This document shows positions 42,897 through 52,511 of a stretch of DNA of 64,000 nucleotides, piece by piece (within the stretch, counting starts at the first letter, position 1; the number at the start of each line of letters is the position of its first letter). This DNA is from Anniella stebbinsi (Eukaryota > Chordata > Lepidosauria > Squamata > Anniellidae). The stretch spans positions 31,125,001 to 31,189,000 of the forward strand of contig JARDYH010000003.1 in the NCBI GenBank assembly GCA_029215795.1, in the 5' to 3' direction. Under the pieces are notes generated by a model. It ran no database searches and was not told where the DNA came from. It was given only the letters and a program-made list of their open reading frames with translations. The translations under genes were made by a program, and so were the position numbers.

Positions 42897-43149
42897 CATG
42901 GTGAGTGGATGCAGAGCTGGATGCAGAGCTGAAGTTATTTTCCCTAAAACCAGCCTCATGATTTTAGTCTGCAACAGTTCATATGTGTGCCTGTATGGTC
43001 TCTGGGGTACATTTGTCCTGATAGGGACAGACCCAGCACACCTGTAGATGTGACAGTGATGGAGAAAGAAGTCCCATGTCCTGCAGTGATGCACCTTCCT
43101 TTTGGGGAAATACTTTAGATTTACTTCAAATGTGATTATGATGCCGAGC
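42897..43149. other. Intergenic spacer, nothing recognised
   Basis: Right flank of the GC-rich element; no structure seen. Confidence 0.35.
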
Positions 43150-43640
43150 ATCCTTTCCTCCCCTCCACGCTAATGGCAGCTGCCATTGGCGTAAAAGGGG
43201 GAAATGTGTGATTTCTGGAGGATCCAAAAATGGCACATTCCACTACCCCCCATGCTAATGGGGCCTTAAGTCATGCTTTTACCTTGCCCCTGCACCAATG
43301 GTTGCCTTAAAGACCCTCTTAATGCAAGGCTACCTATTGGTATGTGTGTAGGGAAAATGTGTTTTTCTGGAGCCTCTGGAAAGTACACATTTTCCCCTCC
43401 ATGCTAATGGCATCATTAGCATGGAGGGGGGAAATGCACACTTCCCAGAAGCTCCAGAATCTGTGCTTTCCCCCCTCAAATTGGGGCCCCGATTGCAGCA
43501 GAGCAGAGGAAAGCATGTTTTGTGGAGGCTCCAGAAAGTGTGTTGCCATTAGCATGCCCGGGAGAATTGTACACTTTCTGGAATCTAAGGAAAGTGCACT
43601 TTCCCAGGGTGGACTCCTGCCCAAGCTCTTGAGGGTCTGC
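43150..43640. repeat. Palindromic repeat, GGAGGCTC(T/C)GGAAA family
   Basis: Several inverted words: CCATGCTAATGG occurs repeatedly with its complement, and GTTTTTCTGGAGCCTCTGG and AGCATGGAGGGGGGAAATG face each other. Shares TTTCTGGAGGCTC with 30161-30385 and 38108-38550. The ends could not be placed. Confidence 0.5.
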
Positions 43641-43734
43641 CCTCATGCCAGGCACGTCCGGCTGGGTCCATGCAGACCAGATGCGAGGGAATCCATTGCC
43701 CTCACAAATCCAACCGGATACTCACGGCAACCCT

Positions 43735-43944
43735 ATCTTCAAGGTTATGTTATAGTCACACAAAGCCCTAATCAGCTTGGGACCAGGATACCAAGCACAC
43801 CATCTTCCCTTATATGTACTCTTTAAACCATTATGATTGTCAGAGGAGGTTTTAAATTTTGTATATCGGTGTTTTTAATGTTCAGTGTTTTAATTTTTGT
43901 AAACCGCCCAGAGAGCTTTGGCTACGGGGCGGTATATAAATGTA

Positions 43945-43978
<34 letters not shown>

Positions 43979-44290
43979 GAACATTGCCACTTAGTATCTC
44001 AAAGGTGGGCCTTCTCAGTAGCAGCACCCACCCTCTGGGAAACCCTCCCCCATGCAGTTCAGGAGAAAGAAAATGTGGCATGTTTCAAATGCCTCTTTAA
44101 AATGCACTTGTTCATCCAGGTTTTTCCTGACTTGTAATTGATTGTAATTAATCATGCTGCTCCATCCTACTGCTTCTTGTATTGCTCTGTACTATTATTT
44201 TAATTGGGATTGTTTTTAATAATGTATGTTTAATGTGATTTTAATATTTCTATGTGAGCCACTTAGAGATTTTGTTATATCAAGTGGTAC
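43735..44290 (+). mobile_element. L2-like LINE C-terminus with a second LINE 3' end nested in it
   Basis: The outer copy is split: HKALISLGPGYQ-type residues up to about 43800 and, after the nested piece, TLWETLPHAVQ and ACFKCLFKMHLFIQVFPD (about 43990-44130), then a 3' untranslated end to about 44290. The inner piece (about 43830-43979) reads TTTTGTAAACCGCCCAGAGA, CGGGGCGGTATATAAATG and an (AAT)n tail, the 3' end of the 23620-type LINE. Confidence 0.75.
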
Positions 44291-45212
44291 AGAAGAATCA
44301 CAAAGAAATAATAACAAGTAAAAACAAAAAAAAGAGCAATGCCCCTCCAAGTGATGCTACAACTCACATATTATCATTTGAAGAGGAATTGTGGGAAATA
44401 TGGCGGCACTCCACCAGGCTTGGAATCATCACTTGTTCTCATAATATTCTATGGCATGACACCACGCCAAGCTGTTTGCCTTTGGGATGTCCACACAAAT
44501 ATTTAGAAGCGGACTTTGAAGCTGGCGTCTTGATCTTCTGTGTAACTGCATCCCAGGCGTTTAGGGACATTTGGTTGGTGACATCTTTCCACCCACATAG
44601 CTCACACGTGGCCTTCTGCCATCTTCTTTGCTTGAAGAGCTGTGGTTGGAGTTTTTGAATAGCAGATGGAATCTGTCTAAAACACCCGGAGGCAACTTCT
44701 GTCAGGCATGAAGGGAGGTACAGCCATGCAAGTGAACAGTGTACAAGGAAGGAAGACTTGCCACTGTTTTTTCCAAGTGCTCTTCCATCACTTCAGCTGT
44801 CAGCTCTCCCAGTTATACACAGGACAGCTTTGTTGGGGGATGCAACACGAGTGCTTTCATATTGGCTCCCAATTGCTCTCTGAAGGCAAGAGGCTAGAGC
44901 CAGGTTAACTGGAAGACACTTCATCCGGAGTGACTGTGAAAAGAAAAGCATTAGGTGGACAGGAGCAGTTGCTCTTAGTAAAAACCAATTCAAAATCCAC
45001 TCCTTTTCCCTTCAAAGGCCCCTTGTTTCTAGAGATGCCATTTTAAATTCCAGGGGTCAGGCATTAAAGAAATGTCAGTAAGTGTAAAGGGTTCTCAGCG
45101 AAGTCTAGATTCAAGATTAAACTGTGAACAAACCAAGAGCTTTGCTGTGGTTATTTTTTAATACTTCATCTCATCTATACTATAGCAATGTTATCAACAC
45201 AAGGTCAAATAG

Positions 45213-45258
<46 letters not shown>

Positions 45259-45295
45259 TTTCAAAGTAAATAGATTTGTGCCTTTGGCATATATA
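44291..45295. other. Intergenic DNA with a (CT)n(CA)n tract
   Basis: 45213-45258 is (CT)n followed by (CA)n. The 134-codon frame at 44254-44658 overlaps the LINE end and has no recognisable similarity. Confidence 0.45.
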
Positions 45296-45862
45296 CTTAG
45301 GCCATTTCTACACCGGACATTTTTTGCGGGATTGCCCCTGGGTCATCCCAGTGCATGCAAATGATGCACAGGGATTCCCAGGGGCAAGGGGGATGGGCAC
45401 AGGTTTTCCCTGGGATAAGGGAACTCTGTGAAAACCCAATTCTTTCTGCAGTCCTGGAAACATCTCAAGACCACAGGAGGTATGAGCACCTGTCCTGCCT
45501 GGTGCCCGCTTACTTGTGAGTAAGTGGGCACCAGAAACGGGCACGGAGGTGCACAGCATGGCTCCGTGCCTATCATGGGAGGGGGAAGAATGAAGTCCGC
45601 CCCCCCCCAGGATGGGGGGTGGGGGGGTGCAGGGCCCAATTTCAGGGGGATTTTTAAAAAAACATACCTTTTTGATGGAGCTCAAGTGCGCTCTTCTCTG
45701 CTCCTTTCTTAAAAAATGGCGGGTGCGACTGTGCAATGTCCTAGGAGGAAGTTGGGATGTCACACTTCCTGTTTAGAAGGAGGAAGACAATCCTGGAAGC
45801 AGGTATGTCCGGGATCATCCCCAGGCCCTCCCTCTATACCCCAAAGTGTAGAAAGGGCCTTA
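45296..45862. mobile_element. MITE with TTAGGCC(A/C)TTTCTACAC ends, copy 2
   Basis: CTTAGGCCATTTCTACACCG at the left and GTGTAGAAAGGGCCTTAG at the right are inverted repeats. Interior: ATGATGCACAGGGATTCCC and GCATGGCTCCGTGCC, related to 15068-15486. Contains long C and G runs near 45600-45640 that make spurious frames. Confidence 0.65.
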
Positions 45863-46229
45863 GTGTTGGATCCAGGATCTGCCTTCTGTTGACTGAAGAG
45901 CACCACTGATGGGAGATAACTCTGCCCAATTTTTGAGTATCCCCTCTCTCCATCGAAGAGGGTCCCCAGGCCCTCTGTGTAAGATTTGCAGGGGGCTGGA
46001 GGGACTGCATTGGTGAGCAACAGGAGCAAACACTTCCACCAGCCCAGTTGCACATGCCTAAAACTGGACCCAACTCTTTGTACATAGGGCCATGTTGCAT
46101 TTTATAACTATCACCACACAGATATAGAACCAAAGAGGGCCAAATTAGGCAATATGTTAAATGTGCGAGTCTTAGTTTTACTCTAAAAATAACTGCTGCA
46201 GATTTGATGCAATTTCCCCTGAAAGAGAA

Positions 46230-46420
46230 GCTCTCATTGGCACTGGTGATAGCTTGCCAATGTCCCGTAACCAGGCCTGATGCTAAATTGAAATGGAAAT
46301 AGAAATCCACCTCCTCTAAATCTCTGGAATTGAGAAGTCACCACATACTCCAGCATCTTGCCCAAAAATGGAATACTGGCAGCCGGCTGGAAATTATTGA
46401 ACACAGTGGGTTTCAAGGAA
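46230..46420 (-). mobile_element. L2-like LINE reverse transcriptase fragment
   Basis: Minus-strand residues NNFQPAASIPFLGKMLEYVV repeat the start of the RT domain that is also found near 47800 (NNYRPVANNPFLGKVLEWVV), so this is a separate truncated copy. Confidence 0.6.
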
Positions 46421-46699
46421 GGCTTTTTTTTCTTTTAGGGTTTTCTCACAGCCTCCTGAGGCATTCACTATTGCCCTTACCCACTCAGTCTCCCCCCCCC
46501 CGTATACTTTCATAAGGCAGGAAGGTCAAAGTTCCAGCACAGAAGTGGTAGACCTCACTTCTCCAAGGATCCTGTCCACATCCTGTACAATTTGAAAAGT
46601 ATCCAATGTAACTGGGCAAGCAAGGACCAAAGAAACTGGACTTGTATCAACTATGACATTTGAGACAGCACAGATACTATCAACTTTATCTGCTCAGGA

Positions 46700-47960
46700 G
46701 ACTATTGAGGGGCCCATCTCTTCTTCTTCTTTTGGTCCAGAGCTTTTTCTGACCATCTGGGGAACTCATTTGCAGTGGCCACAGCAGAAAAGGTCCTTTT
46801 CCTGATAGCCAACTATCTCACTTCCATTGATGGGGGCACCCAGAGAAGGACTGCTGAAGCTGATCTTAGGGTCCAGGCAGGTATATACAGGATGAGATGA
46901 TCCTTCAGATAAGCTAGCCCCAAGCCATTTGGGACCTTGAATTATAATACCAGCACATTGAATTGGGTCTGGAAATGGACTGGCAGCCAGTGCAGATGGA
47001 AAAGTACTGGCATAATATAATCACATTGGCCTGTCCCCAATAACGATTTCACTGTCCTATTTTGGATCAGCTGAAGTTTCCAGATCATTTTCCAAGGCAG
47101 CTCCATGTATAACACATTGCAATAACCCCAACAAGAGGTTATTAGAGCATGGATAAACTGTAGCTAGATTTTCTCTGTCCAGATAAGGATGTAGTTAGGC
47201 AAACAAACCTAACAGTACCTCCATCTTTCTTGATTGTGTCTATGTTTATGGCCCCTCATCCAGTCCATTACTGCACCCAGGCCCTGGTTCAGAACAGCCA
47301 CTGCTCACCTTGATTTGATGAAAAGCAGAGATGAAGATGGGTGTCATCTGCATATTGGTGACGCCTCAGTCCATACCTCCAGATAACCTCCCCAGTGGTT
47401 TCATGTTGATTTTGAACAGCATGGGGGATAAAATGGAGCCCTGTTGCACCACATGGAATAACTACCTTGGCACAGAGCAATAATCCCCCAGCAACACTTT
47501 TTGCAATCAGTCATTTAAGTAGGAGTTCAATCACTTCAATGCAGTGCCTCCAACTCCCAGCCCAGATACCCTATCCAGAATTATACCATGGCCAATGGTA
47601 TCAAAAGCTGCTGAGAGGTCCAAGACATTAAACAGAGTTCTTTTCCTGGCACAGATCATCCCACAGGGTGATTAAGGCAGTTTCTGTTCCAAAACCAGGC
47701 CTGAAGCCCAATTGAAATGGATCTAGATAACCACCCATTCAAGCACCTTGCCCAGGAAGGGATTATTTGCAACTGGCCTATAGTTGTTAATATCTTCTGG
47801 GTCCATGTTGGCTTTTTCAGGTGTGGGTACCTCCTTTAACATATCCAGCACATCCACTCCTCCTCTAAAGATGGAGTTGATAGCCTCCTGGACCCAGCTG
47901 GACATCCCCAATCCCATTAGATGTAATAAGCCATGATGGGCAAAGGTCAAGCACACAGGT
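46700..47960 (-). pseudogene. L2-like LINE reverse transcriptase, heavily mutated
   Basis: Reading down on the minus strand: NNYRPVANNPFLGKVLEWVV (about 47800-47735), DLSAAFDTIGHGIILDRV (about 47620-47570), LNSYL and KVLLGDYCSV, QQGSILSPMLF (about 47440), a degenerate block where the FADD box should be, then LHPYLDRENLATV (about 47210-47170) and the post-RT region. The motif order is that of non-LTR reverse transcriptases. Many stops and frameshifts make it clearly old. Parts of the 3' side resemble 24440-23620. Confidence 0.8.
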
Positions 47961-48345
47961 GGTCAACTGGATTGTCCAAGCATCTTGCCTGCATCCCTGG
48001 GCCTCAGCAATTGAAACTCATCCAATAAAGCTGAACCATATGGTAGCTCTGGACACCTCTACTGGTAGAACTGCATATCAGCCCAGTCTTGAAATAGTTG
48101 CACTGGTTGTTGGCCCATTTCCAGATACAATTAGTTTTAAACTTTAAAGCACTAAATATGCTAGGACTACCTCCTCTCTGTGAGCCTGCCTGGATACTAA
48201 AATCCTCATCTGAAAGCCTTTTGTGGGTCCCGCCACCTTCTGAGAGACTTCTTTTTTGTGTGGCATCCTACTTTTGGAACATGCTGTCTAGGAAAGCTCA
48301 GCTGGCATCACCTCTGTTATCTTCTCACCCAGTTATTAAATAGCA
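47961..48345 (+). mobile_element. L2-like LINE C-terminus fragment, plus strand
   Basis: CACTGGTTGTTGGCCCATTT and TTTAAAGCACTAAATATG correspond to LHWLLAHFQ and FKALNMLG, and SERLLFCVASYFWNMLS matches the post-RT W-N-x-L-P block. It points against the adjacent minus-strand copy. Confidence 0.6.
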
Positions 48346-48566
48346 GCGGGGGCTGGTGGTTCCACTTTTAGTGGGGCTGTGAATCCATTCCAAATTTCAG
48401 CCAGAACCAACCACAACTTTAAAAGAGCTATCCAAAGTGCTGAACCTATTAATCGAATAGGGTTCAGCACCTTAGATAGCTCTTTCAGAGTTCTATCTGA
48501 TTCCAACTGAAACTTGGAATGAATTCACAGCCCCACCGAAATCAGAGCCACCAGGCTCCACTGATA
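48346..48566. repeat. Imperfect 200-bp palindrome
   Basis: The arms pair around TGAACCTATTAATCGAATAG near 48455: GGGGCTGTGAATCCATTCC and GGAATGAATTCACAGCCCC, and AAGAGCTATCCAAAGTGCTG facing CAGCACCTTAGATAGCTCTT. One arm recurs at 28153-28250 and 13451-13540. Likely a foldback MITE. Confidence 0.7.
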
Positions 48567-48588
48567 GTCTTAAAAATAATTAAATAAT

Positions 48589-48589
<1 letters not shown>

Positions 48590-48628
<39 letters not shown>

Positions 48629-48630
48629 AG
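48590..48630. repeat. (AAAG)n microsatellite
   Basis: About ten GAAA units. Confidence 0.95.
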
Positions 48631-48639
48631 TCCAAATGA

Positions 48640-49737
48640 ACACAGTGGGATTTATGAGTAAACATAGTTAGGATTGGGCTGAATGAATTTCTGATTTAAG
48701 CAGCCATGAAAATTACATGCATTACAAAGCCATATGAGTTCATCCAGAAAGTCCATGGCACAGCATGACAGTGTACTGGATTGCCCCCACTATAGCTAAT
48801 GGAGCATGCATATCCTCTAACATAGTTTTTTTGTTTTGTTTTTTGTAAATATGCTAGATAGCAAAAATATAATGAGCATCAAGACTTATGGGTAACGTAA
48901 CCAAGTGCCTTCTCCATCTCGGATCCCCCTCTGAATCCATCCCTTGCAGCACTGTGAGGCAAGAAAATGGGACACCCTGGTCCCTTCAGCAAAAGTTCTC
49001 CTTTCCAGGCACAGCATATAGGCTGGGCGGCTTTTCAGAGAGCCCAACAGGCCTCGTCTGATGTCCCCAGGGAGGGAGCAAATTAAATGGGATGTATTTT
49101 GAAAAGAAAAGCCAGCGAGCCCTCCTGCTGGAGCTGAATAAAGTTGAGACAGCTCTGTCAGCCTCATGTCTCTGCTGTGCAGAGAAGCTGTCAGTAAGCT
49201 ATTTAAAGTTGGGGGGACTTGTGGAGGCAAAACAATTGCGCACGTCACAAGTAATCTGCATGCGCAAATTGCAGTGTATATTGAGAGCAGGGAGATTCAT
49301 TATTATTTATATAAATACATCTTGTAGATTTCATTAAGATACAGACCAGGCTTTTGGAGTTATCACACTCCAGCTTGTTTGCAGTTGTGTTAATCTTCAT
49401 TTGCAAATGCTGATTAGCACAGTAAAACGCTCGCTGTTTATGGCAAAATGCCTTTGTCTTCTCTTTTCTTCTTGTCAGCGAGACTCAGGGAGGGAGGATT
49501 TTCAAAGCTGGGCACTGTAGCTTGAGGGACTTTGAAAGCAGACCTGCTTAAGTAAGGGAAGGGGGAAACCGAAAAGAAAAGGAAGGAGGATTGAAATTGA
49601 TTTCAGAACCCTGGGTGAATAAGGTGTCATTCTGGGTTCTCTGAGAAATGGGATACTGTTGTAAACTACGGGGAATCAAGATGACCCCTCGGGGTCCCTT
49701 CCAGCTCTGTGATTCTTGACTCTAAGACAACCTTCTC
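48640..49737. other. Repeat-free stretch with a candidate conserved element at 49090-49480
   Basis: 49399-49408 is ATTTGCAAAT, a palindromic POU/octamer-like site, next to TTAATCTTC, CTGATTAGCA and TTTATGGCAAAA; 49120-49220 is also unlike the surrounding decayed DNA. No exon-type frame. The idea that this is a conserved enhancer is inference from texture only. Confidence 0.4.
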
Positions 49738-49862
49738 CAACCTGGGTTCCTCCAGATGTTTTGGCCTACAACTCCCTTTATCCCTGATGATTGGCCATGG
49801 TGGCTGGGGTTGGTGGGAGTTGTAGGCCAAAAGGTCGGGAGGGGCCCAGGTTGGGGAAGGCT
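49738..49862. repeat. Foldback repeat, well preserved copy
   Basis: CCAGATGTTTTGGCCTACAA and TTGTAGGCCAAAAGGTC face each other around GATTGGCCATGGTGGCTGG, with CCAACCTGGGTTCC and GGGCCCAGGTTGG as outer arms. Confidence 0.8.
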
Positions 49863-50227
49863 GCTCTAAGATTTTGGTGAGTAGAGGTATTGATGTGGAT
49901 TGCTCTGAAGCAAAACCTCCTAACACCTGTCAAAAGACTGTAGAGAATCTGGAATATCTAGGTGATGTTTCTGAAAGAGAGCCAAGATGGCCCAGAAGGC
50001 ACAGGTGGTGGGCAAGTCTAGCAACTTACTCAGTGAAGGAGATTTACACACATCCATCCATCTGATGCAGACCAATATTTGTAATTCTATGTGGGGCCAT
50101 TATAACTAGTGATGGGTGAATTTACACCAAATGAGTTCATTTCCTCAGATGATAACAAATTCATTTATGTAATCTCAGACTAGAGTCCTCCTTTAATATG
50201 GGATCTCATTCTGTGTATACAAATTCT
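49863..50227. other. Intergenic spacer, nothing recognised
   Basis: No structure seen. Confidence 0.35.
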
Positions 50228-50560
50228 TGCATATGCACAATATTCTTCTGCTGCCCCCAGACTGTGAAATGGCCTGCTGGAGGAGTTTCGTCAACTTAAC
50301 ACTCTTTCCGAGTTTAATACAGCTATAAAGACTGCTCTCTTCCAGCAGGCCTACCCAGATGAAATTTAAACCTAAGAATTTTAAGATATCCTGATTGTTA
50401 TTTTAATATTGTATTGGTTTTCTGTGTTCTTTTAATTGGTTTTACGAATTTGTTTTATATTCTTTTGTTATACTAATGTTGTTCCCTGCCTCTATCCAAA
50501 GGGAAAGGTGGGTAAGAAATATTTTGAATTGTTGTTGTTGTTGTTGTTGTTGTTAATATC
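50228..50560 (+). mobile_element. L2-like LINE 3' end with (GTT)n tail
   Basis: The end of the reading frame (TVKWPAGGVSSTQHSF-like, then RLQRLLSSSR-type frames) and CTATAAAGACTGCTCTCTTC match 36530-36560. The 3' untranslated part ends AAAGGTGGGTAAGAAATATT and a (GTT)n run at 50531-50555. Confidence 0.75.
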
Positions 50561-50744
50561 AAAGTGCATATTAGGAGCTGTATTTTGGAAGTACGTGATG
50601 CATTATGAGTTTAGGTGTCACCCTGTTATGTAGCTTTTCCTGGTTGTTGGTTTTCATGTTGCCTTTCTACGTAATGTTTATTCACCATCACCAATCAGTT
50701 TGGTATGAAAGAGAGACAAATAGTGCAACCAAGTCCTCATGGAG

Positions 50745-50830
50745 CCAGAGCCATTTTATTTATTTGTTTGTTTGTTTGTTTAATCTCTATAATGGCCAAT
50801 AGCCAAAGCTCTCTGGGCAGTTCTGGAAAT
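50745..50830 (-). mobile_element. L2-like LINE 3' terminus
   Basis: (TTTG)n tail then GGCCAATAGCCAAAGCTCTC and TGGGCAGTT, the complement of the LINE end seen at 43900. Confidence 0.6.
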
Positions 50831-51849
50831 CTAAAGGCAGTGAAGACGTCGAGACAGACTGGAGGACTCAGGCTGATGTTAAGGGTGTTAATCCAACAGA
50901 CTCAGTACATGTGCAGAAATGCCATAATTTATACTCTGACCGTGCATGCTCTGAAGCATGCAATCTATTTTAAAATGAATGGCAAATCTCTAAGGCAGTG
51001 ATCCAAGCTCTCCAAGAAGGTGAGCATTGTGAATGCACAACTTTTTACCAGCGAGCCGACTAATTATGAAATTTGGCAGCATTGATAATTATAACATGCA
51101 TCTGATGCATGCATCATGTAAGAGAATCTCCCTTGCTGAATCGGTGGGCTAGCCTCTACACATGAATCAGTACAAATCCAAACATATAGAAATCTGCGGG
51201 GAACGATCTTTCTGAAAATCTCTCTCTGAATTTAAAATTATTATATCTACAAAAATGTTGGGGGTGCAGTGAGAATGAGATGCTTGAGATTTAGAGTTCA
51301 TCAACAAATTTGATGTTATCCCTTGTGTTAAATCAAGATTATGAGTGGTTATCTCACTACAAAAAGCAATCCCCTCCCCCCAATATGGCATTAACAGCTA
51401 TTGTTCAGTACACATACTTTGAAGTTCCGGGAAATGAAGGTTATGTTCACATTCTGAATTGTATCCCTGCTACAAGATTCTCTCTCTGGCATTTCCATTA
51501 TCTTTAAATCTTAAATTGTTAATCTAAATTTCCCCTGCCACCTCAGGAGAAACCAATGGGCTGTCAGCAGTCACGTTGGATGACATCACCGGCTTGGAAA
51601 CTTTTGTCTCTGGAGTCTTAAATGACTCCCTGCAAAAGGCAGAAGAGCCCATTTCTAAAGTTTCCAAGCTCCAGTCTGTATGGGGCCTGAGGATAGGATA
51701 ATCCAGTTATGCTATCCGAGAGAAAAGGTATAGTGGGGTGGTTAAGAGCATCAGCATAGAGCCAGGAAAGCTCTGGTTCAAACCTCTTTTCCAGCATGAA
51801 CACTCTAGGTTTAGGGTGGAGGACCTCTTTCAACCTGATGGCAAAATTC
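50831..51849. other. Intergenic DNA, nothing recognised
   Basis: No repeat or gene signature that I can identify. Confidence 0.4.
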
Positions 51850-52440
51850 AATTTCAGGGAAGCTCTTGGGTGGCACCATTCCAGTGGTGGGTGAAGCTGA
51901 AGGCAAAGGGGCTGGAGCCAAAGGCAAAAAGGGGCAGAGGCATAATACCCAAAATGCCAGCCTATTTCAGCATAAAGCTTTTACTGTCAGTGTGTCAGCC
52001 TTCCGCAGGACACGGAATAATGGGATCAAGGTACAGGAAGCCAGATTCCGGCTGGACATCAGGAAAAACTTCCTGAGGGTTAGTGCAGTATGACAATGGA
52101 ACCAATTACCTAGGAAGGTTGTGGGCTCTCCCACATGAGGGCCTTCAAGAGGCAGCTGGACAGCTATCTGTCAGGTATACTTTAAGGTGGATTCCTGCAT
52201 TCAGCAAGGGGTTGGACTCAATGGCCTTATAGGACCCTTCCAATTCAACTATTCTGTTATTATATGATTTCAACCATTTAGAATGGGGACAAAAAACTGA
52301 GCAAAAGCTAAGAAAATGCTAAATGATTGGTGATTGGGGTAAAGGGGAGTAGAGCTTTCTGGGGAACCCCAGAGGGCGATATTGCAACTCCAAGAGGTCT
52401 GGATTTGGACCAATGGCCTAAATTTCATGACTCCTGCTCT
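51850..52440. repeat. Unclassified interspersed repeat, copy 2, split by CR1
   Basis: Collinear with 3660-4040. Its left part ends near 51987 and its right part restarts at GATTTCAACC near 52266; the CR1 fragment between them is absent from copy 1. Confidence 0.6.
51988..52268 (+). mobile_element. CR1-type LINE 3' end
   Basis: RFRLDIRKNFLRVSAV is the end of CR1 ORF2; then GCTCTCCCACATGAGGGCC, AGGCAGCTGGACAGCTATCT, GGATTCCTGCATTCAGCAAG and GGCCTTATAGGACCC, with a TATTCTGTTATTATATGAT end. This is the best-preserved 3' end of the family here. Confidence 0.88.
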
Positions 52441-52511
52441 AGACATCAGTAGCTGAGCTTCTGCTTCCAACTTGCATAGCTGCAATATGTTGTGAATAAT
52501 GTAGGGATGGT

